Source: Martinezella lusitana (GTDB lineage: Bacteria; Pseudomonadota; Alphaproteobacteria; Rhizobiales; Rhizobiaceae). From it: a stretch of 64,000 nt of DNA. Both the position numbers and the translations under genes were made by a program. The notes under the pieces were generated by a model. That model saw only the letters and a list, made by a program, of their open reading frames with translations. It made no database searches and had not been told where the DNA came from. The stretch is taken from positions 558,001-622,000 of the forward strand of contig NZ_JAFEVL010000048.1 of NCBI RefSeq assembly GCF_016901135.1. Reading direction: 5' to 3'. This document shows, one piece after another, positions 7,911-15,405 of the stretch (the first letter of the stretch is position 1; every line of letters starts with the position of its first letter).

Positions 7911-9017
7911 ATGGCGCATATCGATGAAAATCCGCTCGGCGTCCACCTGCCGCTCGATCCTCTGCCCGGCCATTCCTCGCTCGGGCGGCTGGAGCGGGTG
8001 CTCCGCCGCGGCGAATTCGCCGTCACCGCCGAATTGAACCCGCCCGACAGCTCCAACCCCGAAGACGTTTACGAACGTGCCGCGATCTTCTCCGGCTGGG
8101 TGGATGGCATCAACGCCGTCGATGCCTCCGGCGCCAATTGCCACATGTCGTCCGTCGGCATCTGCGCGCTGCTGACGCGCATGGGCTATGCGCCCATCAT
8201 GCAGATCGCCTGCCGCGACAAGAACCGCATCGCCATCCAGGGCGATGTGCTGGGCGCTGCTGCCATGGGTGTCTGCAACATCATGTGCCTGACCGGCGAC
8301 GGTGTGCAGGCGGGTGATCAACCGGGCGCCAAGCCGGTTTTCGATCTCGACTGCATGTCGCTGCTCGAAACCGTGCGCATCATGCGCGACAACGCGAAAT
8401 TCCTCTCAGGGCGCAAGCTGACATCGCCGCCGAAGGTCTTTCTCGGCGCGGCCATCAATCCCTTCGCGCCGCCCCACGACTTCCGGCCCTATCGGCTGGC
8501 GAAGAAGATCGAGGCCGGCGCGCAATTCGTCCAGAGCCAATATTGCTACGACGTGCCGATGTTCCGGGAATACATGAAGAAGGTGCGCGACCTCGGCCTG
8601 AATGAGAAGTGCTTCATTCTCGTCGGCGTCGGGCCCCTCGCCTCCGCGAAAACCGCCCGCTGGATGCGCTCCAACGTGCCGGGCGTGCACATTCCCGATG
8701 CCGTCATCAAACGCATCGAAGGCGCGCAGGATCAGAAGAAGGAAGGCAAGCAGCTCTGCATCGACATCATCAACGAGGTGAAGGAGATCGAGGGCGTTTC
8801 CGGTGTCCATGTCATGGCCTACCGCCAGGAAGAATATGTCGCCGAGATGGTGCATGAATCCGGCGTCTTGAAGGGCCGTCAGCCATGGAAGCATGAGGCC
8901 AACCGCACCGACGCGCTCATCGCCGAGCGTCTGGAGCACATCCGTGGGGGCAAGGAAGAGAACCAGCAGGAAATGGCCGAAGCCGCCGCTCACCATCCGC
9001 CACCCAAGACGCATTGA
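7911..9017 (+). CDS. Methylenetetrahydrofolate reductase (MetF-like, catabolic)
   Basis: A 368-residue FAD-dependent TIM-barrel protein of the MetF superfamily. It interconverts 5-methyl-THF and 5,10-methylene-THF. FAVTAELNPPDSS near residue 36 is the substrate-binding start of the barrel. QIACRDKNRIAIQGDVLGA and NIMCLTGDG form the folate/flavin region, and FVQSQYCYDVPMF matches the family's late barrel motif. In this operon the likely direction is oxidation of methyl-THF coming from the corrinoid enzyme. It lacks the Cys-rich domain, which the preceding gene supplies. A charged, His/Pro-rich tail ends the protein. Confidence 0.85.
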   Translation: MAHIDENPLGVHLPLDPLPGHSSLGRLERVLRRGEFAVTAELNPPDSSNPEDVYERAAIFSGWVDGINAVDASGANCHMSSVGICALLTRMGYAPIMQIACRDKNRIAIQGDVLGAAAMGVCNIMCLTGDGVQAGDQPGAKPVFDLDCMSLLETVRIMRDNAKFLSGRKLTSPPKVFLGAAINPFAPPHDFRPYRLAKKIEAGAQFVQSQYCYDVPMFREYMKKVRDLGLNEKCFILVGVGPLASAKTARWMRSNVPGVHIPDAVIKRIEGAQDQKKEGKQLCIDIINEVKEIEGVSGVHVMAYRQEEYVAEMVHESGVLKGRQPWKHEANRTDALIAERLEHIRGGKEENQQEMAEAAAHHPPPKTH

Positions 9018-9111
9018 AATCGAGCAGCGGGCGGAGGAGCCCGGCCGGCTTGTAACCCCCATCCCGGCACGATAGACCAGCTCTATCGGGCAACTGACCA
9101 GAGGATCAGAC

Positions 9112-10080
9112 ATGACGCGCACCATCGTTGCATCCGCCACTCGCGAAATCATCATCGGTTTCGACCAGCCCTTTTGCGTGATTGGCGAACGCATCAACCC
9201 GACGGGGCGCAAGAAGCTGGCCGCCGAGATGATCGAGGGCAATTTCGATACCGTTATCAAGGACGCGCTGGAACAGGTGGCCGCGGGCGCGACCATGCTC
9301 GACGTCAATGCCGGCGTCACCTCGGTCAACCCGAACGAGACAGAGCCGGGCCTCCTGGTGAAGACGCTTGAAATCGTCCAGGGCCTGGTCGACGTGCCGC
9401 TCTCGATCGACAGCTCGGTGACGGCCGCTATCGAAGCTGCGCTGAAGGTTGCCAAGGGCCGGCCGCTGGTCAATTCCGTGACCGGCGAAGAGGAAAAGCT
9501 CGAAGCCATTCTGCCGCTCATCAAGAAATACGACGTGCCGGTTGTTGCCATCTCCAACGACGAAACCGGCATTTCCATGGACCCGGATGTCCGCTTCGCC
9601 GTTGCCAAGAAGATCGTCCAACGCGCCATGGACTACGGCATCAAGCCCCATGACATCGTCGTCGATCCGCTCGTCATGCCGATCGGCGCTCTGGGCGATG
9701 CCGGCCGCCAGGTCTTCGCGCTGCTGCACCGCCTGCGCAACGAGCTGAAGGTCAACACCACCTGCGGCCTTTCCAATATCTCGTTCGGTCTTCCGCATCG
9801 CCATGGCATCAACGCCGGCTTTATCCCGATGGTGATCGGCGCCGGCATGACCTCGGCCATCATGAACCCCTGCCGCCCGCAGGAAATGGAGGCCGTGCGG
9901 GCCGCCAACGTGCTGAACGGCACCGACGCCAATTGCACCAACTGGATCATGACCTACCGCGACTACAAGCCGGCCGAAGGCGGAGCGAGCGCTCCGGCTT
10001 CTGCGGCCCCCTCGGCTGGCGGCGGCGGTCGACGTGGCGGGCGCGCGGCACGAGCCGGTGCCGGCGCGGCGAGGGAATAG
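9112..10080 (+). CDS. Methyltetrahydrofolate:corrinoid methyltransferase (MtrH/AcsE-like pterin-binding)
   Basis: A 322-residue pterin-binding TIM barrel related to AcsE and the folate domain of MetH. GERINPTGRKKL (about 24-35), LDVNAGVTS, SIDSSV, and TTCGLSNISFGLPHR (about 220-234) are the pterin-binding elements. It would transfer methyl between the corrinoid protein and tetrahydrofolate. After the fold ends (about residue 288) comes a low-complexity Gly/Arg/Ala tail (GGGGRRGGRAARAGAGAARE), unlike standard family members. It follows the MetF-like gene after 94 bp and precedes the next gene by two bases. Confidence 0.87.
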   Translation: MTRTIVASATREIIIGFDQPFCVIGERINPTGRKKLAAEMIEGNFDTVIKDALEQVAAGATMLDVNAGVTSVNPNETEPGLLVKTLEIVQGLVDVPLSIDSSVTAAIEAALKVAKGRPLVNSVTGEEEKLEAILPLIKKYDVPVVAISNDETGISMDPDVRFAVAKKIVQRAMDYGIKPHDIVVDPLVMPIGALGDAGRQVFALLHRLRNELKVNTTCGLSNISFGLPHRHGINAGFIPMVIGAGMTSAIMNPCRPQEMEAVRAANVLNGTDANCTNWIMTYRDYKPAEGGASAPASAAPSAGGGGRRGGRAARAGAGAARE

Positions 10081-10082
10081 CG

Positions 10083-10427
10083 ATGACCTATCCGAGCCGA
10101 AAGCTTTCCGACGATCTCGCCACATTGTGGATCCAGGCGCCTATGGTGATTGGAATGCGCCTGTCGCAAATGTGGATGACAGCAATGACCGGCGGCGGCG
10201 TCAACATGACGGAATTCAACGAGATGGTCTCGGAAAAGATGATGGCGGCGGCCGAAAGCGCCGTTGCCACCAATATCGCCATGACCCAGCAGAATATTGC
10301 GGCAATGACAATGGGTAGCAGCACCCTATCGCATCGCGCCGTCGATGCGATCGCCCAGGCAGCGATCAAGCCCTACAGCAAGCGCATTCGTTCGAACATG
10401 CGCCGCCTTAGCAAACAGAAAGACTGA
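10083..10427 (+). CDS. Met-rich small helical protein of unknown function
   Basis: A 114-residue protein I do not recognise. It is predicted mostly helical and is strikingly methionine-rich, with about 14 Met, many in MVIGMRLSQMWMTAM and around SEKMMAAAESA. The C-terminus is basic (KPYSKRIRSNMRRLSKQKD). It begins two bases after the methyltransferase stop and ends three bases before the activator gene, so it is co-translated with the corrinoid enzymes. Length, helicity and basic tail recall phasin-like or membrane-surface proteins. A metal-handling or scaffold role is possible, but nothing in the sequence proves one. Confidence 0.6.
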   Translation: MTYPSRKLSDDLATLWIQAPMVIGMRLSQMWMTAMTGGGVNMTEFNEMVSEKMMAAAESAVATNIAMTQQNIAAMTMGSSTLSHRAVDAIAQAAIKPYSKRIRSNMRRLSKQKD

Positions 10428-10430
10428 TCC

Positions 10431-12476
10431 GTGGCCCAAGCCAGCGACAGCGCGAATCCTCTCGTGCTCTTCATGCCCTCCGGTAAGCGCGGCCACTTTC
10501 CGGTCGGGACTCCCGTGCTGGAAGCCGCACGGCAGCTCGGCGTCTATGTCGAGAGCGTCTGCGGCGGTCGCGCCACGTGCGGACGTTGCCAGGTGTCCGT
10601 GCAGGAAGGCAATTTCGCCAAGCACAAGATCGTCTCGGCCAACGACCATCTTTCGCCTATCGGCCCGAAGGAAAAGCGCTACGCGGAGGTCCGCGATCTG
10701 CCGGATGGACGCCGCCTCTCTTGCTCCGCACTGATCCAGGGCGATCTCGTCATCGATGTGCCGCAGGACACGGTGATCAATGCGCAGGTGGTACGCAAAG
10801 CCGTCGACGAGCGCGTCATCGCCCGCGATACCGCCGTGCATATGTGCTACGTCGAGGTCGAAGAACCAGACATGCACAAACCAACAGGCGATCTCGACCG
10901 GCTGAAGGCGGCATTGGCTGCTGATTGGAAATACGTCAATCTCGACGTGGATTTTCACATCATCCCGCAGGTGCAGTCGATCCTGCGCAAGGGGGAATGG
11001 AAAGTCACTGCCGCGATCCATCAGGATCATGCGGACGACCACCCTCGCCTGATCGCGCTTTACCCTGGCCTTAAGAACGAAGCCTATGGCATCGCCTGCG
11101 ATATCGGCTCGACCACCATCGCCATGCATCTCTCCTCGCTGCTGTCGGGCCGGACGGTGGCATCTGCCGGCACCTCCAACCCGCAGATCCGCTTCGGCGA
11201 GGATCTGATGAGCCGCGTCTCCTATGTGATGATGAACCCGGATGGCCGGGGCGCCATGACCAATGCCGTGCGCGAGGCACTGAACGGGCTGATCGACAAG
11301 GTCTGCGCCGATGGCGGCGTGTCGCGCCAGGATATCCTCGATGCGGTCTTCGTCGGCAACCCCATCATGCATCACCTCTTCCTCGGCATCGACCCCACCG
11401 AGCTTGGCGGCGCACCCTTCGCGCTCGCCGTCTCAGGCGCGGTACACCTGAGGTCGGCCGAGATCGGCCTGCCGATGAATGCCGGCACGCGCGTCTACAT
11501 GCTGCCGTGCATTGCCGGCCATGTCGGAGCCGACGCCGCTGCCGCCACCCTCGCTGAAGGGCCGCACCGTCAGGATGAGATGATGCTGCTGGTCGACATC
11601 GGCACCAATGCCGAAATCGTGCTCGGCAATCGTCAGCGCGTCGTCGCCGCCTCCTCGCCGACCGGCCCTGCCTTCGAAGGCGCCGAGATTTCCAGCGGCC
11701 AGCGCGCAGCACCAGGCGCCATCGAACGCGTTCGCATCGACCCCGTCACACTGGAACCGCGCTACCGCGTCATTGGCATCGAGCCTTGGTCGGACGAACC
11801 CGGTTTTGACGAAGGGGCCGCGACTATCGGCGTCACAGGCATCTGCGGCTCGGCGATCATCGAGGTGGTCGCCGAGATGTTCCTGACCGGTATCATTTCC
11901 GAGGACGGCGTGGTCGACGGCGGCATGACGGCGCGTTCTCCGCGTATCCTGCAGAACGGCCGCACCTATTCCTACCTGCTGCGCGATGGCGAACAGCGCA
12001 TTACGGTGACGCAGAACGACGTCCGCGCCATCCAGCTTGCCAAGGCCGCCCTTTATGCCGGTGTCAAGCTGCTGATGGACAAGCAAGGTGTCGAGCATGT
12101 CGATCGCATCGGCCTTGCAGGCGCCTTCGGCACCTTCATCGATCCCAAATATGCCATGGTGCTCGGCCTCATCCCGGATTGCACCCTCGACAAGGTGAAG
12201 GCGGTCGGCAACGCGGCCGGCACCGGCGCGCGCATGGCACTGCTCAACCGCGGCCACCGCCGTGAAATCGAGGAAACTGTCAGCAAGATCGAGAAGATAG
12301 AGACGGCGCTTGAATCAAAATTTCAGGAGCATTTCGTCTATGCCATGGCACTGCCGAACAAGGTCGATGCCTTCCCGGAACTGTCCAAGGTCGTGACATT
12401 GCCGGAGCGCAAGCAGCTTTCCGACGGTGCCGGCGGTGAAGGCGGCGGCCGCAGACGGCGGCGCAGCCGCGAGTAA
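10431..12476 (+). CDS. ASKHA-domain reductive activator of corrinoid proteins (RACo/RamA-like)
   Basis: A 681-residue protein that should reduce inactive Co(II) corrinoid back to Co(I) in an ATP-dependent way. The N-terminal 2Fe-2S ferredoxin domain has Cys 44, 50, 53 and 98. A linker leads to the ASKHA nucleotide-binding fold with CDIGSTT (about 223-229), LLVDIGTNAEIVLG and GAFGTFIDPKYA. The 2Fe-2S form is that of bacterial RACo rather than methanogen RamA, which carries 4Fe-4S clusters. A GTG start is used three bases after the previous stop. The C-terminus ends in GGEGGGRRRRRSRE, echoing the Gly/Arg tails of two partner enzymes. Confidence 0.87.
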   Translation: MAQASDSANPLVLFMPSGKRGHFPVGTPVLEAARQLGVYVESVCGGRATCGRCQVSVQEGNFAKHKIVSANDHLSPIGPKEKRYAEVRDLPDGRRLSCSALIQGDLVIDVPQDTVINAQVVRKAVDERVIARDTAVHMCYVEVEEPDMHKPTGDLDRLKAALAADWKYVNLDVDFHIIPQVQSILRKGEWKVTAAIHQDHADDHPRLIALYPGLKNEAYGIACDIGSTTIAMHLSSLLSGRTVASAGTSNPQIRFGEDLMSRVSYVMMNPDGRGAMTNAVREALNGLIDKVCADGGVSRQDILDAVFVGNPIMHHLFLGIDPTELGGAPFALAVSGAVHLRSAEIGLPMNAGTRVYMLPCIAGHVGADAAAATLAEGPHRQDEMMLLVDIGTNAEIVLGNRQRVVAASSPTGPAFEGAEISSGQRAAPGAIERVRIDPVTLEPRYRVIGIEPWSDEPGFDEGAATIGVTGICGSAIIEVVAEMFLTGIISEDGVVDGGMTARSPRILQNGRTYSYLLRDGEQRITVTQNDVRAIQLAKAALYAGVKLLMDKQGVEHVDRIGLAGAFGTFIDPKYAMVLGLIPDCTLDKVKAVGNAAGTGARMALLNRGHRREIEETVSKIEKIETALESKFQEHFVYAMALPNKVDAFPELSKVVTLPERKQLSDGAGGEGGGRRRRRSRE

Positions 12477-12494
12477 CGCTCAACCGGTCGCGGC

Positions 12495-13394
12495 TCACGC
12501 GGCCATTTTTCGCCCGATCTCTATGAATGCCTGCCGGATGCTATCGGCCACGGCCTTCATCGGCCCCGTCATCTGCGATGCCGTCAGCAGACGAATGTCG
12601 AAGGAGGTGAGTTCCGGCAGCCCCTCATTTGGCCCGAGGATCTCCATATCCTCACCAATGTAGGACCGTGGGAACGGCGCGACCGCAAGATCGGAGACAA
12701 TAGCGGCGCGCTGCGCCATCGTGTGGGCGCTGAGATAGGAGACGCGGTAAGGCCGCTTCTGCCGTTCCAGCTGCGCCAACGCTTCCGATCGCCAGATGCA
12801 ACCGTCTTCCCAGATGGAGATTGGCAGCGGGTCGCGCCGATAGGCCGTGCCACACTTGGCGCCCGCCCAGACGAGACGCTCCGTATAGATCACCTCGCCT
12901 TCCGTCGGGAAAGGCCGCGTCGCGCAATTGATCAGCGCCAGATCCAGTCGCTGCTCCTCGATGCGCTTCTTCAGCTGGAGGCTCATATCCACGACGACAT
13001 CCACCATGATGCCGGGATAGCTCTCCGAAAAGCTCTTCAGAATGGTCGGCAGCAGGCGCTCGCCGATATCATCAGGTGCGCCGAGCCGAACCACGCCGCT
13101 GAGCTCGGGCATGATGAAACGCGATACAGCTTCGTTCGACAAGGCCAGAATATTGCGCGCATAGGAGAGCAGCATCTCGCCATGCTGCGTCAGGCTGACC
13201 GAGCGCGCGTCGCGCAGGAACAGCGTCACGCCGAGCTGCTCTTCCAGCTTCTTGATTTGCATCGAAACAGCGGACGGCGTGCGGAAGACCGCATCGGCGG
13301 CGGTGGAGAAATTGCCGGTCTCGGCAATAGCCACAAAGGTGCGCAGAACCTCATTGTCAAGCAACGGTATGGGCCGGCGGAACGGTACGGTCAT
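12495..13394 (-). CDS. LysR family transcriptional regulator
   Basis: A 299-residue regulator with an N-terminal winged helix (about 10-70: FVAIAETGNFSTAADAVFRTPSAVSMQIKKLE) and a periplasmic-binding-like effector domain. It converges on the activator gene with 18 bp between stops and diverges from a small gene at 13516, across a gap holding LysR-type sites. The start is set at MTVPFRRP; the frame remains open upstream into the regulatory gap, which argues against the longer form. The ligand is unknown. Control of the one-carbon island or of the adjacent small gene is inferred from position. Confidence 0.85.
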   Translation of the reverse strand: MTVPFRRPIPLLDNEVLRTFVAIAETGNFSTAADAVFRTPSAVSMQIKKLEEQLGVTLFLRDARSVSLTQHGEMLLSYARNILALSNEAVSRFIMPELSGVVRLGAPDDIGERLLPTILKSFSESYPGIMVDVVVDMSLQLKKRIEEQRLDLALINCATRPFPTEGEVIYTERLVWAGAKCGTAYRRDPLPISIWEDGCIWRSEALAQLERQKRPYRVSYLSAHTMAQRAAIVSDLAVAPFPRSYIGEDMEILGPNEGLPELTSFDIRLLTASQMTGPMKAVADSIRQAFIEIGRKMAA

Positions 13395-13422
13395 ATCGGC
13401 AACCTTCAATTTTTCTGATCCT

Positions 13423-13469
13423 AAGCACCATATCATTTCATTTGTCTGATTGTCAACGAAGCACCATAT
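13423..13469. promoter_or_regulatory. Candidate LysR control region: ATCA-N11-TGAT and a direct repeat
   Basis: ATCA-N11-TGAT (13432-13450) is an interrupted palindrome of the LysR-box type, 38 bp upstream of the LysR start. It is flanked by an 11-bp direct repeat AAGCACCATAT at 13423-13433 and 13459-13469 (offset 36 bp). The site lies between the divergent LysR gene and the small gene at 13516. Confidence 0.45.
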
Positions 13470-13515
13470 TGGATGCAATGAGATTGATACAGACAGCCGC
13501 AAAGGAGCAAACACC

Positions 13516-13761
13516 ATGGCTGGCACGGCACTCAACGAAGCCTCTCGCATCTTTACCCTTTTGCATATCCGAAAAATTCAACGGATGGCGCAGCATACGC
13601 TCGACGAGATTGCAGCGCGCTTTCCCGCTCACCTGATCGATGACGTCAATGCCCGCGGCCTACCCCCGGATCGGACGCTGTCTGCCCTCGAACGAAAGCC
13701 CGGCAAGGCACAATCGTTCAAGAATACTAATGGCAGCTATAAGATCTATTCGTTTGATTGA
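13516..13761 (+). CDS. Small protein of unknown function
   Basis: An 81-residue protein I do not recognise. It has an amphipathic helical first half (ASRIFTLLHIRKIQRMAQHTLDEIA) and a polar C-terminus ending YKIYSFD. AAGGAG lies eight bases before the ATG, which supports a real gene. An upstream extension of the frame would run into the divergent control region. It is divergent from the LysR regulator and is the most likely direct target of it. The DUF1127 gene follows 74 bp downstream. Confidence 0.6.
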   Translation: MAGTALNEASRIFTLLHIRKIQRMAQHTLDEIAARFPAHLIDDVNARGLPPDRTLSALERKPGKAQSFKNTNGSYKIYSFD

Positions 13762-13835
13762 TGAATAGGTCGGATCCATATTGTTGCTCAAGGATCGTGA
13801 CTTTTTGAGCATCTGAAGCCGAAAGGAACCTGGAA

Positions 13836-14042
13836 ATGACAACGATTAGCTATAGACATGTCGACAGAATGCAGAGCCCGTTCCCATCGGGTGGCAGCCA
13901 CGTGCCCTTCTTCTCCCGGATCACAGATCGCTGGCAGCAGTGGCGTTCGCTACGCGAGCTTGAGTCCCTGTCCGATGACCTACGCAAGGACATGGGTTGG
14001 CCCGCCGCGAACGAAACCAACACTCCCAAGGCTATGCGATGA
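13836..14042 (+). CDS. DUF1127 small protein
   Basis: A 68-residue protein with the DUF1127 core WQQWRSLRELESLSDDLRKDMG near the C-terminus (about 29-50), a short Arg-rich helix-turn region. Such proteins are abundant in rhizobia; some have been linked to RNA binding, growth control and one-carbon or phosphate responses. A clear hairpin terminator follows within 25 bp. Its place between two regulators next to the methyl-transfer island is suggestive but not proof of a shared role. Confidence 0.8.
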   Translation: MTTISYRHVDRMQSPFPSGGSHVPFFSRITDRWQQWRSLRELESLSDDLRKDMGWPAANETNTPKAMR

Positions 14043-14064
14043 TTGCAGATGATCGTAAAATCTG

Positions 14065-14099
14065 AAGGCGACACTCAACCCCAACGAGTGTCGCCTTTC
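14065..14099 (+). terminator. Rho-independent terminator after the DUF1127 gene
   Basis: AAGGCGACACTC, a 9-base loop, then GAGTGTCGCCTT followed by a short T run: a perfect 12-bp stem. It separates the small-gene unit from the GlxA-type regulator. Confidence 0.7.
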
Positions 14100-14329
14100 G
14101 AACATTTGTGCATCTGAACGCGCATTCCAACTTAATCTTGATAATCAGCCCCATATATATTTGGTTGTTTCAGTAGATTGCTTGCCCTTCCTCATCTGCT
14201 TTCTTCACCGCGGCATTTTTTGTAGCAAACGCAAATATCCCTTTGCGGCCGCGATTATTCATGCCAATGTCGCTAATAGACCATCGAGCCGACGTATTTG
14301 ACGCAAGGAATACGCAATGGTCCTGGAGC

Positions 14330-15364
14330 ATGGATTTTCACGATATGAGCAAGACTCCGATTAAGACGCGTTCCCTGGTTTTCTTCCTCGTTCCGCATTT
14401 TACCATGCTGCCGTTTTCCGCCGCGGTAGAGACATTGCGTATCGCCAACCGCATGTTGGGCTACCCCGCCTATACATGGCGGCTCGCCTCCACCGACGGC
14501 CAGAAGGTCTATTCCTCCAGCGGCATCGGCCTCGAGGTCAACTCAGCGCTCGCCGACGAACGCCGCTATCTCGGCGGCGAAAACCGCCCGAACATGGTGC
14601 TGGTCTGTTCCGGCATCTATGTCGAGGAGTTCAACAACAAGTCGGTCAACGCCTGGCTGCGCGAGACCTACAATCGCGGCGTGGCTGTCGGCAGTCTCTG
14701 TACGGGGGCACATGTGCTTGCCCAGGCAGGCCTGCTGAATGGCAAGCGCTGCGCCATCCACTGGGAAAACCTCCCCGGCTTCTCCGAGACCTTCCCGCAG
14801 GCCGAAGTCTATGCCGATCTCTACGAGGTCGACAGCAATCTCTATACCTGTGCCGGCGGCACGGCTTCGCTCGACATGATGCTGAACCTGATCGGCCAGG
14901 ATTTCGGCGAGAACCTCGTCAATCGCGTCTGCGAGCAGCAATTGACCGATCGCGTCCGCAGCCCGCATGACCGCCAGCGCCTGCCGCTGCGCGCGCGCCT
15001 CGGCGTACAGAACGCCAAGGTGCTGTCGATCATCGAACTGATGGAAAGCAACCTCGCCGAACCACTGTCATTGCTGGAAATCGCCGACGATGCCGGCCTG
15101 TCGCGCCGCCAGATCGAGCGTCTGTTCCGGCAGGAAATGGGCCGCTCGCCGGCCCGCTACTATCTCGAAATTCGGCTGGATCGCGCCCGGCACCTGCTCG
15201 TGCAATCGTCCATGCCTGTTGTCGAAGTGGCCGTCGCCTGCGGCTTCGTATCCGCCTCGCATTTCTCCAAGTGTTATCGGGAGCTCTACAACCGCTCTCC
15301 ACAACAGGAGCGCGCGGAGCGCAAGCTGACCATGTCGACGAACCGCACCGGCATCGTCGTCTGA
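14330..15364 (+). CDS. GlxA family transcriptional regulator (DJ-1/PfpI + AraC, GbdR-like)
   Basis: About 344 residues. The N-terminal DJ-1/PfpI-like sensor domain (to about residue 190) has GSLCTGAHVLAQAGLL in the nucleophile-elbow position. It is followed by a C-terminal AraC-type double helix-turn-helix (LLEIADDAGLSRRQIERLFR and the VAVACGFVSASHFSKCYRE element). This is the architecture of GbdR and ArgR-type regulators, and GbdR controls glycine betaine catabolism in Pseudomonas. Control of the MttB/corrinoid island by a betaine-derived signal is therefore a good hypothesis. The start is uncertain: ATG at 14330 has GGAG too close, and ATG at 14345 is an alternative. Confidence 0.83.
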   Translation: MDFHDMSKTPIKTRSLVFFLVPHFTMLPFSAAVETLRIANRMLGYPAYTWRLASTDGQKVYSSSGIGLEVNSALADERRYLGGENRPNMVLVCSGIYVEEFNNKSVNAWLRETYNRGVAVGSLCTGAHVLAQAGLLNGKRCAIHWENLPGFSETFPQAEVYADLYEVDSNLYTCAGGTASLDMMLNLIGQDFGENLVNRVCEQQLTDRVRSPHDRQRLPLRARLGVQNAKVLSIIELMESNLAEPLSLLEIADDAGLSRRQIERLFRQEMGRSPARYYLEIRLDRARHLLVQSSMPVVEVAVACGFVSASHFSKCYRELYNRSPQQERAERKLTMSTNRTGIVV

Positions 15365-15405
15365 ATATACGACATCAATCAGAAGCGATTATCGATGCAA
15401 GCGGC

